A stretch of 64,000 nt of DNA from the NCBI GenBank assembly GCA_036346275.1, contig CM070711.1, forward strand, positions 47,555,435 to 47,619,434. The letters are read 5' to 3'. A program made the position numbers and the translations under genes. How positions within the stretch are numbered: the stretch's first letter is position 1; each line of letters starts with the position of its first letter. Of the stretch, positions 24,261-34,215 are shown piece by piece. The notes beneath the pieces are model-generated. The model searched no databases. It was given only the letters and a program-made list of their open reading frames with translations, and was not told the origin of the DNA. Origin of the DNA: Otatea glauca. Lineage: Eukaryota > Streptophyta > Magnoliopsida > Poales > Poaceae.

Positions 24261-25990
24261 ATAAAAGGCGCCCGGCTTTGAACACCATGTCCTGCGCAGC
24301 CCGCAGTCATGGCGTGGATCTTGTGGAACGGCAAAACTTGTTGGCGCCGGCCGGTTTTTCCTCGCTGCCCCAAGCTCGGACTTTTCGCGGAGGGTCCCCG
24401 ACCTTGCCCCGGTTGGGGCGGTGCAGCCTGGCTGCGGTCGCGGATGGTTCTGCGAGGTCGGGGCCCGGCGGTCGGCCGGGCGCGGTCCCGCCTTCATGTT
24501 TGTCGTCGACGGTGGCGACTAGGCGAGCCGCCGCCGACGCCACGGTCTTTTCCCGCCTTTTGTCGCGTGGGCCCGGTCTCCTTCCTTAGCGCCGATGGCC
24601 TTGTTTCGCCGGCGAGGCCGAGCTTGCCCGGTCATAGTCATGCTTCCAATGGACAAAGATCGTCTGCGTCCGCATACCGCTTCGCCATGCGGAATAGTTT
24701 GTCGATGGTGAGTCTTGTGGCAATCTCGAGGTCCTCCGTAAGGCGCCTGTCTCTGACGCCAAACTTGAAAGCCTTGATGACGGTTTCGCGTAAACATTGG
24801 GGATCGAGCTTGCGCGCGGTGAACCGCGCACGAAGTCCCGTGATGTTCCCCTTTCCTCGATAACACGGCCCGTGTCCTCTCCGCCTGTGCCGCTCAGTAG
24901 CAACTCGAAAGTTGGAGTGAGAGCGCTCACCGGGCGCCACGATCGAAGGTGCCGACGCCGTTGAAGAGCGGTGCGGCGCGCCATCCGTAACGGTGGGAGG
25001 TAGTTGGCCTTTACGGCCTCGTCTCCGGCCGCCAGGATAGCGGTGGAGTAGATGGAGAGGAATTCGCGGGATTCTTGGTCCCGCCGAACCGCTCCATCAT
25101 CGCTGCCTAAACCGAGCCGCCAACAGCATTCGACGAAGATCGCACGAGTACGCCGCCGTGGGCCGGAAGGTCACCGCCGCCGCTAAGGCCGGAATCGCCA
25201 CCACCGACGGGAGAACTCGAGCCGGCGGCGCACCCACGCCGATCGTGATGGTCGACGGAGCGCCGCTGTGGTGGCGCCGCAAGTGGTTATGGATCTTCGT
25301 CGCGCGAGTGGGACGTCCGAGAGGACTTCGAAGTACCGCTATCCGGCGAGCATCGTTATTACGCCCGGCGGCGATGGCGAGCCCACGCGCCCCTTCTGTC
25401 GGGGCGGTGAAGATGGCGTTGGGTGCGAGCCCAGGGCGAGGACCCGCCGGTGAAGCGGCGGTGATCACGCGACGTGGGCGCCGCCGTCACGGCGAGACTC
25501 GGAGCCTAGAGAGCTTGCTTGCCGCCGGGGTGTGACGCCGTCGGTCGCTTTGTTGAGATCTTCGGCCAGGGACCGTCGGAAGAGGGCCGAGCCGGCCCGA
25601 GCGGGGTCAGCCATGACCCGGGCGATGGCCCGTAGGCGCTCTTGGGCAGGTTCGTGCGGATGGGGAGGGCCGAACCGGCCTGACTGGGAGCGGGTCATAC
25701 CACGCCCCTCTCGCCGAATGGCGGCGATGGCTTGGTCGATGGCAACCTGGGCGAGCCGATGCGCCTCCCGAGGGGTTTCCGAGCCACCGTCGTCCACCCC
25801 AGGGGTTGCCTCACGTCCGTCGGCCGCGAAGGCATGGCGTTCGCGGGGCGGCAAGGATGGCGAGAGCATGGATGTGGAGCCTTGGCACTCGGAGACAGCG
25901 TCCGAGCCCAAGCTCGCCGTTCGCGGCATGCTGGTAGTGGAGCTGGAGGTGTTGGGCTGACCAAGATGATGATCTTTGGACGAAAGAAAC
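24220..25990 (-). pseudogene. element D gag, frameshifted
   Basis: Capsid-type polyprotein on the - strand directly downstream of the primer binding site. The N-terminal part is Ala/Arg/Pro-rich with a helix (EAHRLAQVAIDQAIAAIRRE, about 25770-25700). The conserved gag core reads ETVIKAFKFGVRDRRL...LTIDKLFRMAKRYADADDL (about 24800-24660). A zinc-knuckle-like remnant with FCRSTRSTPRHDCG lies at about 24335-24290. Gag packages the retrotransposon RNA. The frame is broken many times, and the stretch 25000-25500 is barely readable. Confidence 0.8.
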
Positions 25991-25995
25991 TTCGG

Positions 25996-26013
25996 GCCCC
26001 ACGGTGGGTGCCA
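25996..26013 (-). other. element D primer binding site
   Basis: On the - strand, 2 nt beyond the inner end of the right LTR, is TGGCACCCACCGTGGGGC. It begins TGG, as a tRNA 3'-end complement should, and closely resembles the TGGCGCCCACCGTGGGG-type sites of grass Gypsy elements. It sets the orientation of the element. The priming tRNA is not assigned. Confidence 0.75.
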
Positions 26014-26015
26014 GC

Positions 26016-27155
26016 TGTCGACGATCGGGACCGTCGACCGCAAAGAAAGAGGGGGAAGGATCGTACGGAGGGCAAGGCCCAGAGCTTCGTTCGTCCGGGT
26101 GGCACCCTCGTGGGCGTACTAGCGAGGAACCTCTCGCAACCAAACAGAGACGCAAGGTTTATACTGGTTCGGGCCAACCCTACTCCGGGCTCGTGTGGTG
26201 GTGTTTGTATTGCCTTTTGTGTAGATCGATGTACAAAGTTTACAAGCGAGAGTGCTAATGGCTTAGCGAGATGGGTTGATTGCCATTCCTACGGGGTTCC
26301 CGCTTCTTTTATACGAAAGGAAGGGGTAGTTACATCGAGAATTGGGAGAGGACGAGATGACCTACACTAGAGCTTCGGTCCTTCGCTCTCTTGACCGATC
26401 ATCGCCCGCCTTGCCCATGCCGGGTCGGTAGCTTAGTTGGCTGAGCGGTTAGGTATTTCCCGAAACGCGCACCGCCCTCTGCGAACCTTACGAGTGTTGA
26501 CGTTGTTTGCGCATGACGGGTGTTGCCTCGGGAGAGGGCGTGTCTTCGTACTGTTATGTGACCGACTGATGGGACTGAGAGCATGACTTCGGCAGTCATT
26601 AAACTATCTTGGAAGATGGCCACCTGCTCTCGTATAGTCACTTCGATTGTCCCCATCCGTGGGGCACGTGGCTGTTGGCAGGTGGAGGCTTTGACACGCG
26701 GCCCTTGGCGGGGGTTGCCTTGGTTTGGTCGGAGTCGGGGGACCCCGTCCCGCTACGGAGGTCGGGAGCCCGGCTTGGTCGGAGTCGGGGGACCCCGTCC
26801 CGCTGCGGAGGTCGGGAGCCCGGCTCGGTCGGGGTCGGGGGACCCCGTCCCGCTACGGAGGTTGGGAGCCCGGCTCGGTCGGAGTCGGGGGACCCCGTCC
26901 CGCTGCGGAGGTCGGGGGCCCCCGTCCCGTTGCGGAGGTCGGGAGCCCGACCCGCCAGGTCGGGGAAGAGCTCGGAGAGGTCCCCGGTGGCCTCTTGAGA
27001 CCTTTGGTCGGATCCCGACTGGTAACAGTCTGCTCGGCTCCCCGGGCCGGTAGATCGGAGACGTCTCTGCCTGGGCTTAGGAACAGTCCCCCGGGTACGG
27101 AGGGGGAACGGACACGTGTCAGGGGGACGCACGCCAGGCTGTCCGATCCCCGACA
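26016..27155 (-). repeat. element D, 5' LTR
   Basis: 1,140-bp LTR starting TGTCGACGATCGG and ending CCGACA, followed by the target duplication CATCT. A minus-strand TATA box (GTATAAAAG, about 26305-26315) marks the promoter. The short palindromic arrangement GTCGAC-N10-GTCGAC occurs just inside the terminus (26017-26038) and is shared with the other LTR. Confidence 0.93.
26727..26960. repeat. 50-bp tandem repeat in element D LTR
   Basis: Four units of exactly 50 bp start at 26727, 26777, 26827 and 26877, each built on GGTCGGAGTCGGGGGACCCC and a GGAGGTCGGGAGCCCGG end. A shortened fifth unit follows. The units differ by only a few bases. The other LTR has the same array at about 15337-15556 but with shorter units. 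Confidence 0.93.
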
Positions 27156-28146
27156 CATCTAAGCCTTTGTGATCTAATACTATCTGTTCTCAATTTGGAT
27201 TTTATTTGATTTATCTTTTGAGTTGGTTTGTATTTGCTTCTTCTTTAATCGTTAGACGCATCGTCCGGAAGTTGTTCTAAGGAGCTGAAGATCAAGAAGG
27301 TAAAGATTGAAGATCGAGGATCAAGAATCAAAGATAAAGAGTAAAGAACAGTAAAAATCGCAAGGGCCAGGCAAGTTGTGCTTTGATCATGTTGAACCCA
27401 TGTTTATAAAGATGCTATATTGTTTTACCTATTGCATATTATTTCAAGTATATATTGTTTCACATTAAATTGGGATCTAGTTAATCTACCAAATTGATCT
27501 ATACCCTACCTTGCCATTGTATGCCATGATCTAATTGTCACCCTAGGTTGGTTAATTAATAGTTGGTTAATATTGATAATCAACATGGATTGGTTAGACC
27601 GTCGTAGATTGCTTAGCCATGCCATGTCATCACATGTGTTGAATCATCATTGATTAATCTTGACTAATGGAATATGGAACAATGTTATGAACTTGTGTGT
27701 CATGTGTGGTCACACAATGAGATTGCGTTGTGGTGACGAGTGGATGTTACGCAACGAGGTTGACTTGTTGATAGCATGTGGTGCTTGGTAATCAACTGGG
27801 GTGGTAATGATTTAGATTAGGGCAAGTGGCGATGGGCAGTGTGCCAAGGTGGGCCAGATTTGGCAGAGGGTATGTGGAAGTCTTGCCCTAGTCACCCTAA
27901 GGACTTAACCTTGCAAGCCTTTGACCTGAGTCTTACTTGCAACCACACGTCTGGAATGGGACAGCCTAGCCGACTAATTTGTGATGTCTAGATTTCGGTA
28001 CTGCCGGGGTGTATAGTGAGTTCCGGGTGTACGGGTAGACTCACATGGCGCAAGAGGGGGGCTCGGAGTGTGGTAACCAGTCCCTTCCGTGTTGAAACCT
28101 CAAAGAGCAGTACAGGGTCTAGACAGAGCATTGTAAAGGCTTTGCC

Positions 28147-28608
28147 ATGATTACCCTACCGGCACACCAAAGGAAGTGTGCTAATAGCTTGGCAACAAGG
28201 GACGATCATGTCGTGTGGGTAAAGTGCATAACCTCTGCAGAGTGTGAATCTATTCGAATAGCCGTGCTCACGGTATTGAGCAATGCTCGGAAATTACAGT
28301 CAAGGGTTAAACTTTTGTTAAACAAAACTTATTGGGATGGTAGGATGCCATGGAAAGTGGAAATTGACTTAGGATTGGAAACTTGGTTTACTCGTCAAAT
28401 GTTGAATCTACCTATTATTATTATTTGTTTTACTGCAATTTCAATCTATTTGTTGTATTCTTTTATAAATGCTGTTTTACTGCAAAATAGCCATGATAGC
28501 CATACTTTTGTACTAAGCCATGCATATAGAATACTAGACTTGCATTCTGTGCACAACTTGTTGAGTGCTTTATGTACTCACCCCTTGCAACACAAAATCA
28601 TCAGTTGA
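28147..28608 (+). CDS. small hydrophobic ORF inside LTR copy C, uncertain
   Basis: An open frame of 153 codons on the sense strand of LTR copy C, ahead of and overlapping the hairpin. The N-terminal half is basic and polar (HQRKCANSLATRDDHVVWVK). The C-terminal half has one clear hydrophobic span (LPIIIICFTAISIYLLYSF). Fragments of the same translation occur in copies A (11949-11752 and 11671-11375), E (48906-48703) and F (46119-45808), each broken. No family is recognised. It may be conserved only because the LTR DNA is conserved, so its status as a gene is doubtful. Confidence 0.25.
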   Translation: MITLPAHQRKCANSLATRDDHVVWVKCITSAECESIRIAVLTVLSNARKLQSRVKLLLNKTYWDGRMPWKVEIDLGLETWFTRQMLNLPIIIICFTAISIYLLYSFINAVLLQNSHDSHTFVLSHAYRILDLHSVHNLLSALCTHPLQHKIIS

Positions 28609-31030
28609 GGAGAAGACTACAACTTCGAAGGAGGAGAAGTTCCACATGGAGGCGAATATCTAGGAGTTGAACCTTGTCAGTTGCCTGTGGCATATTGATG
28701 GGATTTGTCGACGTTCTTCATTTCGCTGCTGTTTATTTATTTTGAGTTGAAGCCACCAAGGCCTCACAAGTGTAAGTTTGACCTTAAGGTCGTTCAATAG
28801 TTCTATATTAATAGATGAAGTCTTTATTTATTATTCCGTTGTGTATGGTTGTGATATTTCATCTATGTTGAGACTGTGTGTACTAGTGTGATCCTGGAGT
28901 AGTGCTGAATACACAGAGGGTCCGGATTTGCATATTCGGGTCCCGACAGCCCACCTTGGCATACTGCCCCTTGCCACTTACCCCAATCTAAGTGATTACC
29001 ACCCCAGTTAATTACCAAGCACCACGTGCTATCAACAAGTCAACATCGTTGTGTGACATCCCTTGCCACTATAACTCAATCTCATTGCATGACCACACAA
29101 GATACACAATTTCATAATATTGTTCCATATTCCATTAGTCAAGATTAAACATTGATGATCCAAGTACATGTGATGATGTAGCATGGCTAAGCAACTAATA
29201 CGGTCTAACCATCCCATGTTGATTTTAGTATCAACCAACTATAGTGAACCAATCTAGGGTGACAATAGATTATGGCATACAAATAACAAGGTAGGGTATA
29301 GATCAAATTGGTAGATTAGCTAGATCCTAATTTAATTTGAAACAATTGTACAATTGTATACCTAAAATAGTATGCAATAAAGTAAAACAATATAGCGATT
29401 TTATAAACATGAGTTCAAAATGATCAATGCACAACTTGCCTTGGCAAAGGTCCTGTTCTTGCTCTGGAATTTGATCTTGGGTCGACGGATCCTCCTCCGA
29501 AGCGTTGCACAACTCAACGTCTACACGAACCGAAGGAGAAAACAAATTAAATACCAAAATGGAGAGAAAATGAACTCCAAAAATCAAATAAAATTCACCA
29601 TTAAATAGATCTCAATTTTATAAATTTTTAGAAATTTGAATCACCTCAACCGGAGTTCGTATGAGAGAGAACGAGCCCTCGGAAGATTCAAAAATTCTAA
29701 AAATCAGAAAATTGAAAATCAAATAAATAACCGAATTATTTTTATAAAGTAAATTCTCCTTATTGTGTCGTGCTGACGTCACGGCCACTCGGACCAATCA
29801 CGTGCCGACACGTCATCTTGGTCCACAGACCCGGTCCATGGTTTGGATTTGGTCCATCGTGGACCCGATCCACGTCCCTTCGGCACCCGTGCGTTCGGTT
29901 GGCTACGACGCCGCACGCAATGCACGCTCCAATTACTAACGCGTGGTGAGATTAGAATCGCCCACGAAAAATCTACGACTTTCGCAGCCACCGATCGTGG
30001 CACGATCTCAACCCTCCACGATGAATCTCACGGTCACGAGTTTTGTGCTGGCATCGATAGCAGTTCGGCGGCACAGGTATCACCGTCTTCGGGGACGAAG
30101 ATCTCGGTCCGGCGCTCCGGTGAGTTCTCGGCAACGAGACGACATGGATCCAATGCGACGTGGTATGGCGAACTCAGATCCGGAACCCAAGCGGCGGAAG
30201 ATGGCTTGACGGCGGTGGAAATTGACGAAAACCGATGAGCCTTGCACCTGCAACTCCGATGAGCTCCAAAAGGCGGACGGCGATGATTCTCCCGAAACTA
30301 ACAGACCAATCTGTGCGCAAGAACATGACAGCCTCAAAACGAGTATTGGTGTGGCTTTTAAAGGCCTAGGAGTCCATGCTTTGCACAAGAAATCGAAGCG
30401 TCTCGGCGGAGGACTCCGAAGTCGTGACGGCGATGGACTCCGCGAAGACGACGAGCGCAAGCCATCCGATCATCAACTAGCGGTCCAGATTTCCTCCAAC
30501 GTGGCACAATCCGACCCAGATACGAAATCTAACGGTGGCAACTAAATCCTTTCCTTTTCTGACACACCTTATCCAAGCCATTCAACGTAGATCCAATGAT
30601 CGAAAATCCTAGGGTTCCAGATCAACTCCATTGCCCGATCACGATCCAACGGCGCAGATAGATCGGCTGCACAGACACAGCCGCGCACGTGCACAGTACT
30701 TGTGCTCAGCCCAATACTATTCAATCGGGTTTTTCACCGATTTTTCAATTAAAATAATTACAGAAATTACTTTAATTAGTTTTAGGCGGCAAAAAGAGTA
30801 GGAAAAATCCAAGAAAATTCTCAAAAATACTTTGAGACATTTTGAACTCAAATAAAATATTTTTGAAAAAACCTTATACAAATTTTATATATATTTAATT
30901 AGTTTTCTCAATAGGGCCAATATACTGAATTTGAAATAATTTCCAAATAAAATCCAATAAATTTAGAAAAAATCATAATTCTCATAAATAGCAATAAAAT
31001 AATATTAAGGGCAAATTTTGGGATGTTACA

Positions 31031-31570
31031 TATCGCTTCGAGGTTACTTTCTGGTGCAAAGGGGGATTGGGAATCGACACAGCGGTTATTACACACGAGT
31101 TAAATCTAGGCCAAGGAGCCACTGGATGGTGTGAATGCACCTGCAATAAGCCAATACTTCTTTATATTCTTTGCTCACATGTGATGGCTACTTGTGGGCA
31201 AATTGAGATGAACACGTCGCAATACGTGTCCCCTTTTTACTTAAGGATCATGTTGTCCATACCTAGTCCAGTGAGTTCTGTGGTTTCTGTGCACACGGTG
31301 ATTTCACTATGATTAATAGAGATGAGCGCATCTGTCTACCGGATCCAACATTGCGGAGGTGTGCGGAAGGGCAGCCTGGTCGTCCATAGACTAGGCGCAT
31401 TCGCAACGATATGGATGAATCTGAAGTGGGTGGCCCTGTTAGGAGGTGTTCTGAGTGCGATGAGTATGGGCACAAGACAAAGCAATGCCCGTAGCTTGTA
31501 GGTTCAAAAGGTGGTGGTGGCGAAGCCTCGACATCGAATCCACCAACTCGTCATGGTTATGCTATCTGAT
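31031..31570 (+). pseudogene. MULE transposase, 3' part (SWIM + zinc knuckle)
   Basis: Continuation of the transposase broken at 11134. The text resumes as FEVTFWCKGG directly after the LTR. A SWIM zinc finger follows (WCECTCNK... LCSHVMA, about 31120-31185), then, after a stop and frame change near 31310, a CCHC zinc knuckle (CSECDEYGHKTKQC, about 31450-31490). The C-terminus is a Gly/Ser-rich tail in a shifted frame. SWIM and CCHC fingers in this order are the normal C-terminal half of plant MULE transposases. The 5-bp duplication at the break (TACCG before the LTR, TATCG after it) shows that the two parts were one gene. Confidence 0.85.
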
Positions 31571-31730
31571 GTGTGTCGAAGGAGTGTGTATCGTCAGTTA
31601 TGTATCGAATTATGTAATTTTATTTACGTTGGATCCTTAATTATTTTGAGTTATGTGTCATGTTTCTGGGATGTTATGTAATATTATTTAAGTTAGACCC
31701 TTAATTATCTTGAGTTATGTGTCACTTTTC

Positions 31731-32420
31731 ACCTTCACTTCGATGAGGTGACGGTGACCCTGCAGGACGTCGCCATGCTTATAGGGTTGTCGATCGCTGG
31801 GACATCGATCGGACCCTTGGTAACTCCTGCCAGTGGGTGGCAGACATGGAGGCTAGGTTCGCGGAGTGGTGGACCATGATCCAGAAATATGGATTGGCAA
31901 GAGGCATGGGCCATCGAAGAGGTGGTTGGCCCAGTTTGAGGTTAGTGATTTTACATAAACATGTTATTCTAGTTTTGCGTAACTTTAACCTGATATTACC
32001 CTATTTTAATTGTCACAGGTGCAACAGATGGCGGCGATGCCCACCGACTACTAGGTTGCATGGCACCTTGAGGCCTATTTGCTTTGGTTGTTCAGATGGG
32101 TGGTGTTCATGTCGACAGCGTTGACGTGCGTTGGATAGCCTATGCACGGGCTATTTCCGATGCTAAGTTGGACGACGTCCCATAGGTATCCTGGGGTTCG
32201 ACGGTTCTTGCTGCCGCGTAACACGCCCTTTGCGACGCGTGCGTGAAGAAAAGAAAGACCGCCAATCTGGCTGGGATGCCTCTTCTTCTTCAGCTCTAGT
32301 CGTTCGAGCGCTTCCCTGTGGGTCAACCCTTCATTGAGCCTCGACACTACACCGCCGAGATGTATGGAGGTGATGCGATCGACCATCCGACGATGGGCTC
32401 CCTTTGGACTAGGCGACGGG
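31731..32420 (+). pseudogene. plant mobile domain (PMD) remnant near MULE
   Basis: Decayed PMD protein. FDEVTVTLQDVAMLIGLSI (about 31737-31795) is the classic PMD start. It is followed by SGWQTW, a probable 79-bp GT-AG intron (31941-32018), then LEAYLLWLFRW (about 32068) and, in another frame, VDVRWIAYARAISDAKLDD (about 32118-32174). LLLQL.SFERFPVGQP closes it near 32290-32325, with an in-frame TAG where Trp is expected. Several frameshifts and stops break it. PMD proteins occur both as domesticated plant genes (MAIN/MAIL1 type) and as transposon cargo. Its position about 160 bp behind a MULE transposase on the same strand suggests it belonged to the same element, although it lacks its N-terminal end. 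Confidence 0.75.
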
Positions 32421-32429
32421 TATGTCCTT

Positions 32430-33500
32430 TTAAGAATTTATTCAAACATAGTACCTTCAGGTTAACCCTTTTAGGCGAAACAAGGACGAAAGTTCAAGTG
32501 AGGTGCTACGCGTGCGTGCCCACCCAGTGGGTAAGTTGGGCTTTTAGTGAATTTTGGACCAGGTTGTTACACCGGATTAGCCTCAAACAAAAAGGGAGGA
32601 GTTGCATTTGCACCATGGAAATGGATCCTCTCCATTACAAAATGCACATGTGCCACTTCCCTTGGGAGCTGTCCAATTGAAAATGGATGCCCCGAATAAC
32701 CCTTGAATGTGAAATTGACAAGTCTTGCTAGAAGATGAAGGCACTGAGCATCAAATTTTTCATGTTGCCACATCTGAGAGTTTAACCAGTGCCCATTTTC
32801 TGATCACAGATGATCCAAAGGGTGGTAATGCACATCTTGCATTTACTGAAGTAATGTAAGGATCCTCGTTCATTACAATACAACATCTAAACCTGCATTT
32901 TCGTTTCCTTTTTAGTCCTCTTCCAATATTGTCCTCTTGCCCAACCTATTTCACATACTAAATCTACTAAGTGAAAGTCCTAGTTCCCACATTACCAAAG
33001 AAACATCAACATTTTGTTCTGTAGACTAGGCTAAGAAAATGTAAAGCTTTAAAAATCTCTGACCAGAGTAACAATTGAATTAAACATCAACATTTCGTTC
33101 TGTAGACTAAGCTAAGAAAATGTAAAGCTTTAAAAATTACCAGAGTAACAATTGAATTAAGTAGCTAATTAGACTACCGAATACCGATTAATTTCATTTT
33201 TTTCAATCGAATGCACCCTTATTGTAATGATCCTTAGATCTTGTTCTCATATGTGCACATGACACTTACATAATCAGTTAACCACCAATCTAGCTATTTG
33301 TTCGCTGATAACTTTCTTCATAGACAAACGTGAGATTTTCATCTAGTGATCTAGAAGAGCATCACTAAAAGTAAAACAACACTAATTCAATCCCAAACAC
33401 CCATCCCTAATAATGTGACCTCAAAAACTTATTGGTTAATCACGCACAATACAACCAGCACACAGTAAGAAAACTTCACCAACTACCACTAGTATCAAAC
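32430..33500. other. intergenic DNA, no gene seen
   Basis: AT-rich sequence without coding potential or recognisable repeat ends, apart from the tandem duplication at 33001-33158. The first 400 bases may be the tail of the MULE/PMD element, but no terminal inverted repeat was found. Confidence 0.5.
33001..33158. repeat. tandem duplication (81 + 77 bp)
   Basis: Two adjacent copies start AAACATCAACATTT, at 33001-33081 and 33082-33158. They differ by two substitutions and a 4-bp deletion. This is a simple, fairly recent local duplication in non-coding DNA. Confidence 0.92.
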
Positions 33501-33645
33501 AAGGGCTCATTCGCCATAGACCATTCCCAATCTAAAAGAGTAGCCAAACCTTGCGCGGCAGGACACGGACACTCTCGATGAGTTCCCCCTAGCCGGTGTG
33601 GTCAGACCAGACCTGGAGGCAGAAGAGGCGGGACAGGAAGAAGGA

Positions 33646-34005
33646 CTAGCAGAGGTGGTCGACGAGCTTGTGGATCTGCTTGGACCGTACGGAGACGAGG
33701 TGCTTGTTGCCACCCTCCTGGCCATTCTCCTGATCGAAGATGATTGCCGGCACCCGGTCGACCTTGCACTCCTTGGCCGCCACGAGGTACCCGGAGGAGG
33801 CCCACGGGATGGCGAGGTTGACCTCATCGTGCTTCGGGTCCGACCACGGGTCGCCCGGGAGGTACTCAAACGGCAGGGACAAGACATAGAGGCTGTGGTG
33901 GTCTGCCGAGACTGCGGCGGCAGAGGATGGGGAGGGTGAGGGCTCGGAGGAGTCGCTGGAGAAGCATGGCGGCCGCTTGCTGCCGCGGGAGTAGGATTTT
34001 GGGCA
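33646..34005 (-). pseudogene. unidentified ORF fragment
   Basis: On the - strand, an open frame without a clear ATG reads from about 34005 through PPCFSSDSSEPSPSPSSAA, then YVLSLPFEYLPGDPW (about 33889-33845), VNLAIPWASSGYLVAAKECK and SVRSKQIHKLVDHLC, to a TAG at 33646. GC content and third-position G/C are high, as in grass genes and unlike the AT-rich surroundings. A readable continuation (RSFFLSRLFCLQVWSD) lies in-frame just past the stop. The family is not recognised. It may be a broken single-exon gene, a captured gene fragment or a retro-copy. Confidence 0.45.
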
Positions 34006-34215
34006 TGTGAGAAGAATGCAACGGTGGTGGCCGCTTGCTCATCGTGGGTCAGGGTTTAGGGCCTGGTGGGCTTTTACTGTTTGGGCCTTGATGATGTAGG
34101 CCTATCATGGTAGGAGAGGGATTCGTCTTCATGGCCCGGAAGTGAGATGCCAATGGTATCCGATGATTGTACTTGTGAAACCATGGAAATGGAAATGCAT
34201 TTCCATGCACTACGA

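Larger units (their letters stand above)
14619..27155 (-). mobile_element. Gypsy LTR retrotransposon D (degenerate)
   Basis: A complete but decayed element of 12,537 bp flanked by a perfect 5-bp duplication CATCT (14614-14618, 27156-27160), inserted in LTR copy C. Both LTRs start TGTCGACGATCGGGACC on the + strand and end CCGACA. The coding order on the - strand is gag, protease, reverse transcriptase, RNase H, integrase; integrase after RNase H is the Gypsy order. A primer-binding-like site sits 2 nt inside the right LTR, so the right LTR is the 5' one. About 4.7 kb lies between integrase and the 3' LTR and holds diverged repeats and an antisense ORF. This layout resembles the Tat-type Gypsy elements of plants; the lineage is inferred. 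Confidence 0.93.
12220..28948 (+). mobile_element. solo LTR, copy C (inverted, inside copy A)
   Basis: Same LTR family as copy A but in the opposite orientation. It starts TGTAACATCCCAAAATTT at 12220 and ends GGGTCCCGACA at 28948. A perfect 5-bp duplication GCCCA (12215-12219, 28949-28953) flanks it. Without element D (14619-27155 plus its TSD) it is about 4.19 kb, roughly 1 kb longer than the other copies. A TATA box CTATATAAG (12850-12858) lies 630 bp from the start, and the hairpin GAGTGCTTTATGTACTC (28563-28579) lies near the end. The segment between TATA and hairpin contains a diverged internal duplication (about 13047-13100 and 13362-13412). No retroviral domains are seen. Confidence 0.88.
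11135..31030 (-). mobile_element. solo LTR, copy A (split by nested elements)
   Basis: The outer solo LTR begins TGTCGGGACTCG at 11135 and ends GGGATGTTACA at 31030, with TG/CA termini. The flanking 5-bp duplication is TACCG/TATCG (11130-11134, 31031-31035; one C/T difference). Its own sequence is 11135-12219 plus 28954-31030, about 3.16 kb; the rest is copy C and element D inserted in it. The true sense strand is probably minus: read that way a TATA box (CCTTTAAAAG, 30355-30364) lies 666 bp inside the TGTAACATCCC end, and the GAGTAC hairpin (11491-11507) lies near the far end. There is no primer binding site, gag or pol, so it is a solo LTR or an LTR-only derivative. Confidence 0.88.

Noticed and set aside
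24309..24863. 184-codon + strand frame opposite gag of D
   Set aside because: It is the mirror of a readable gag core on the - strand. The + strand text has no family resemblance.
26727..26960. CRISPR-like regular repeats
   Set aside because: The 50-bp units are directly adjacent without unique spacers, lie in a plant LTR, and no cas-like gene is present.
11135..31030. Copies A and C read as the 5' and 3' LTRs of one giant element
   Set aside because: They are in opposite orientation, and each has its own 5-bp target duplication (TACCG/TATCG and GCCCA). They are separate nested insertions.
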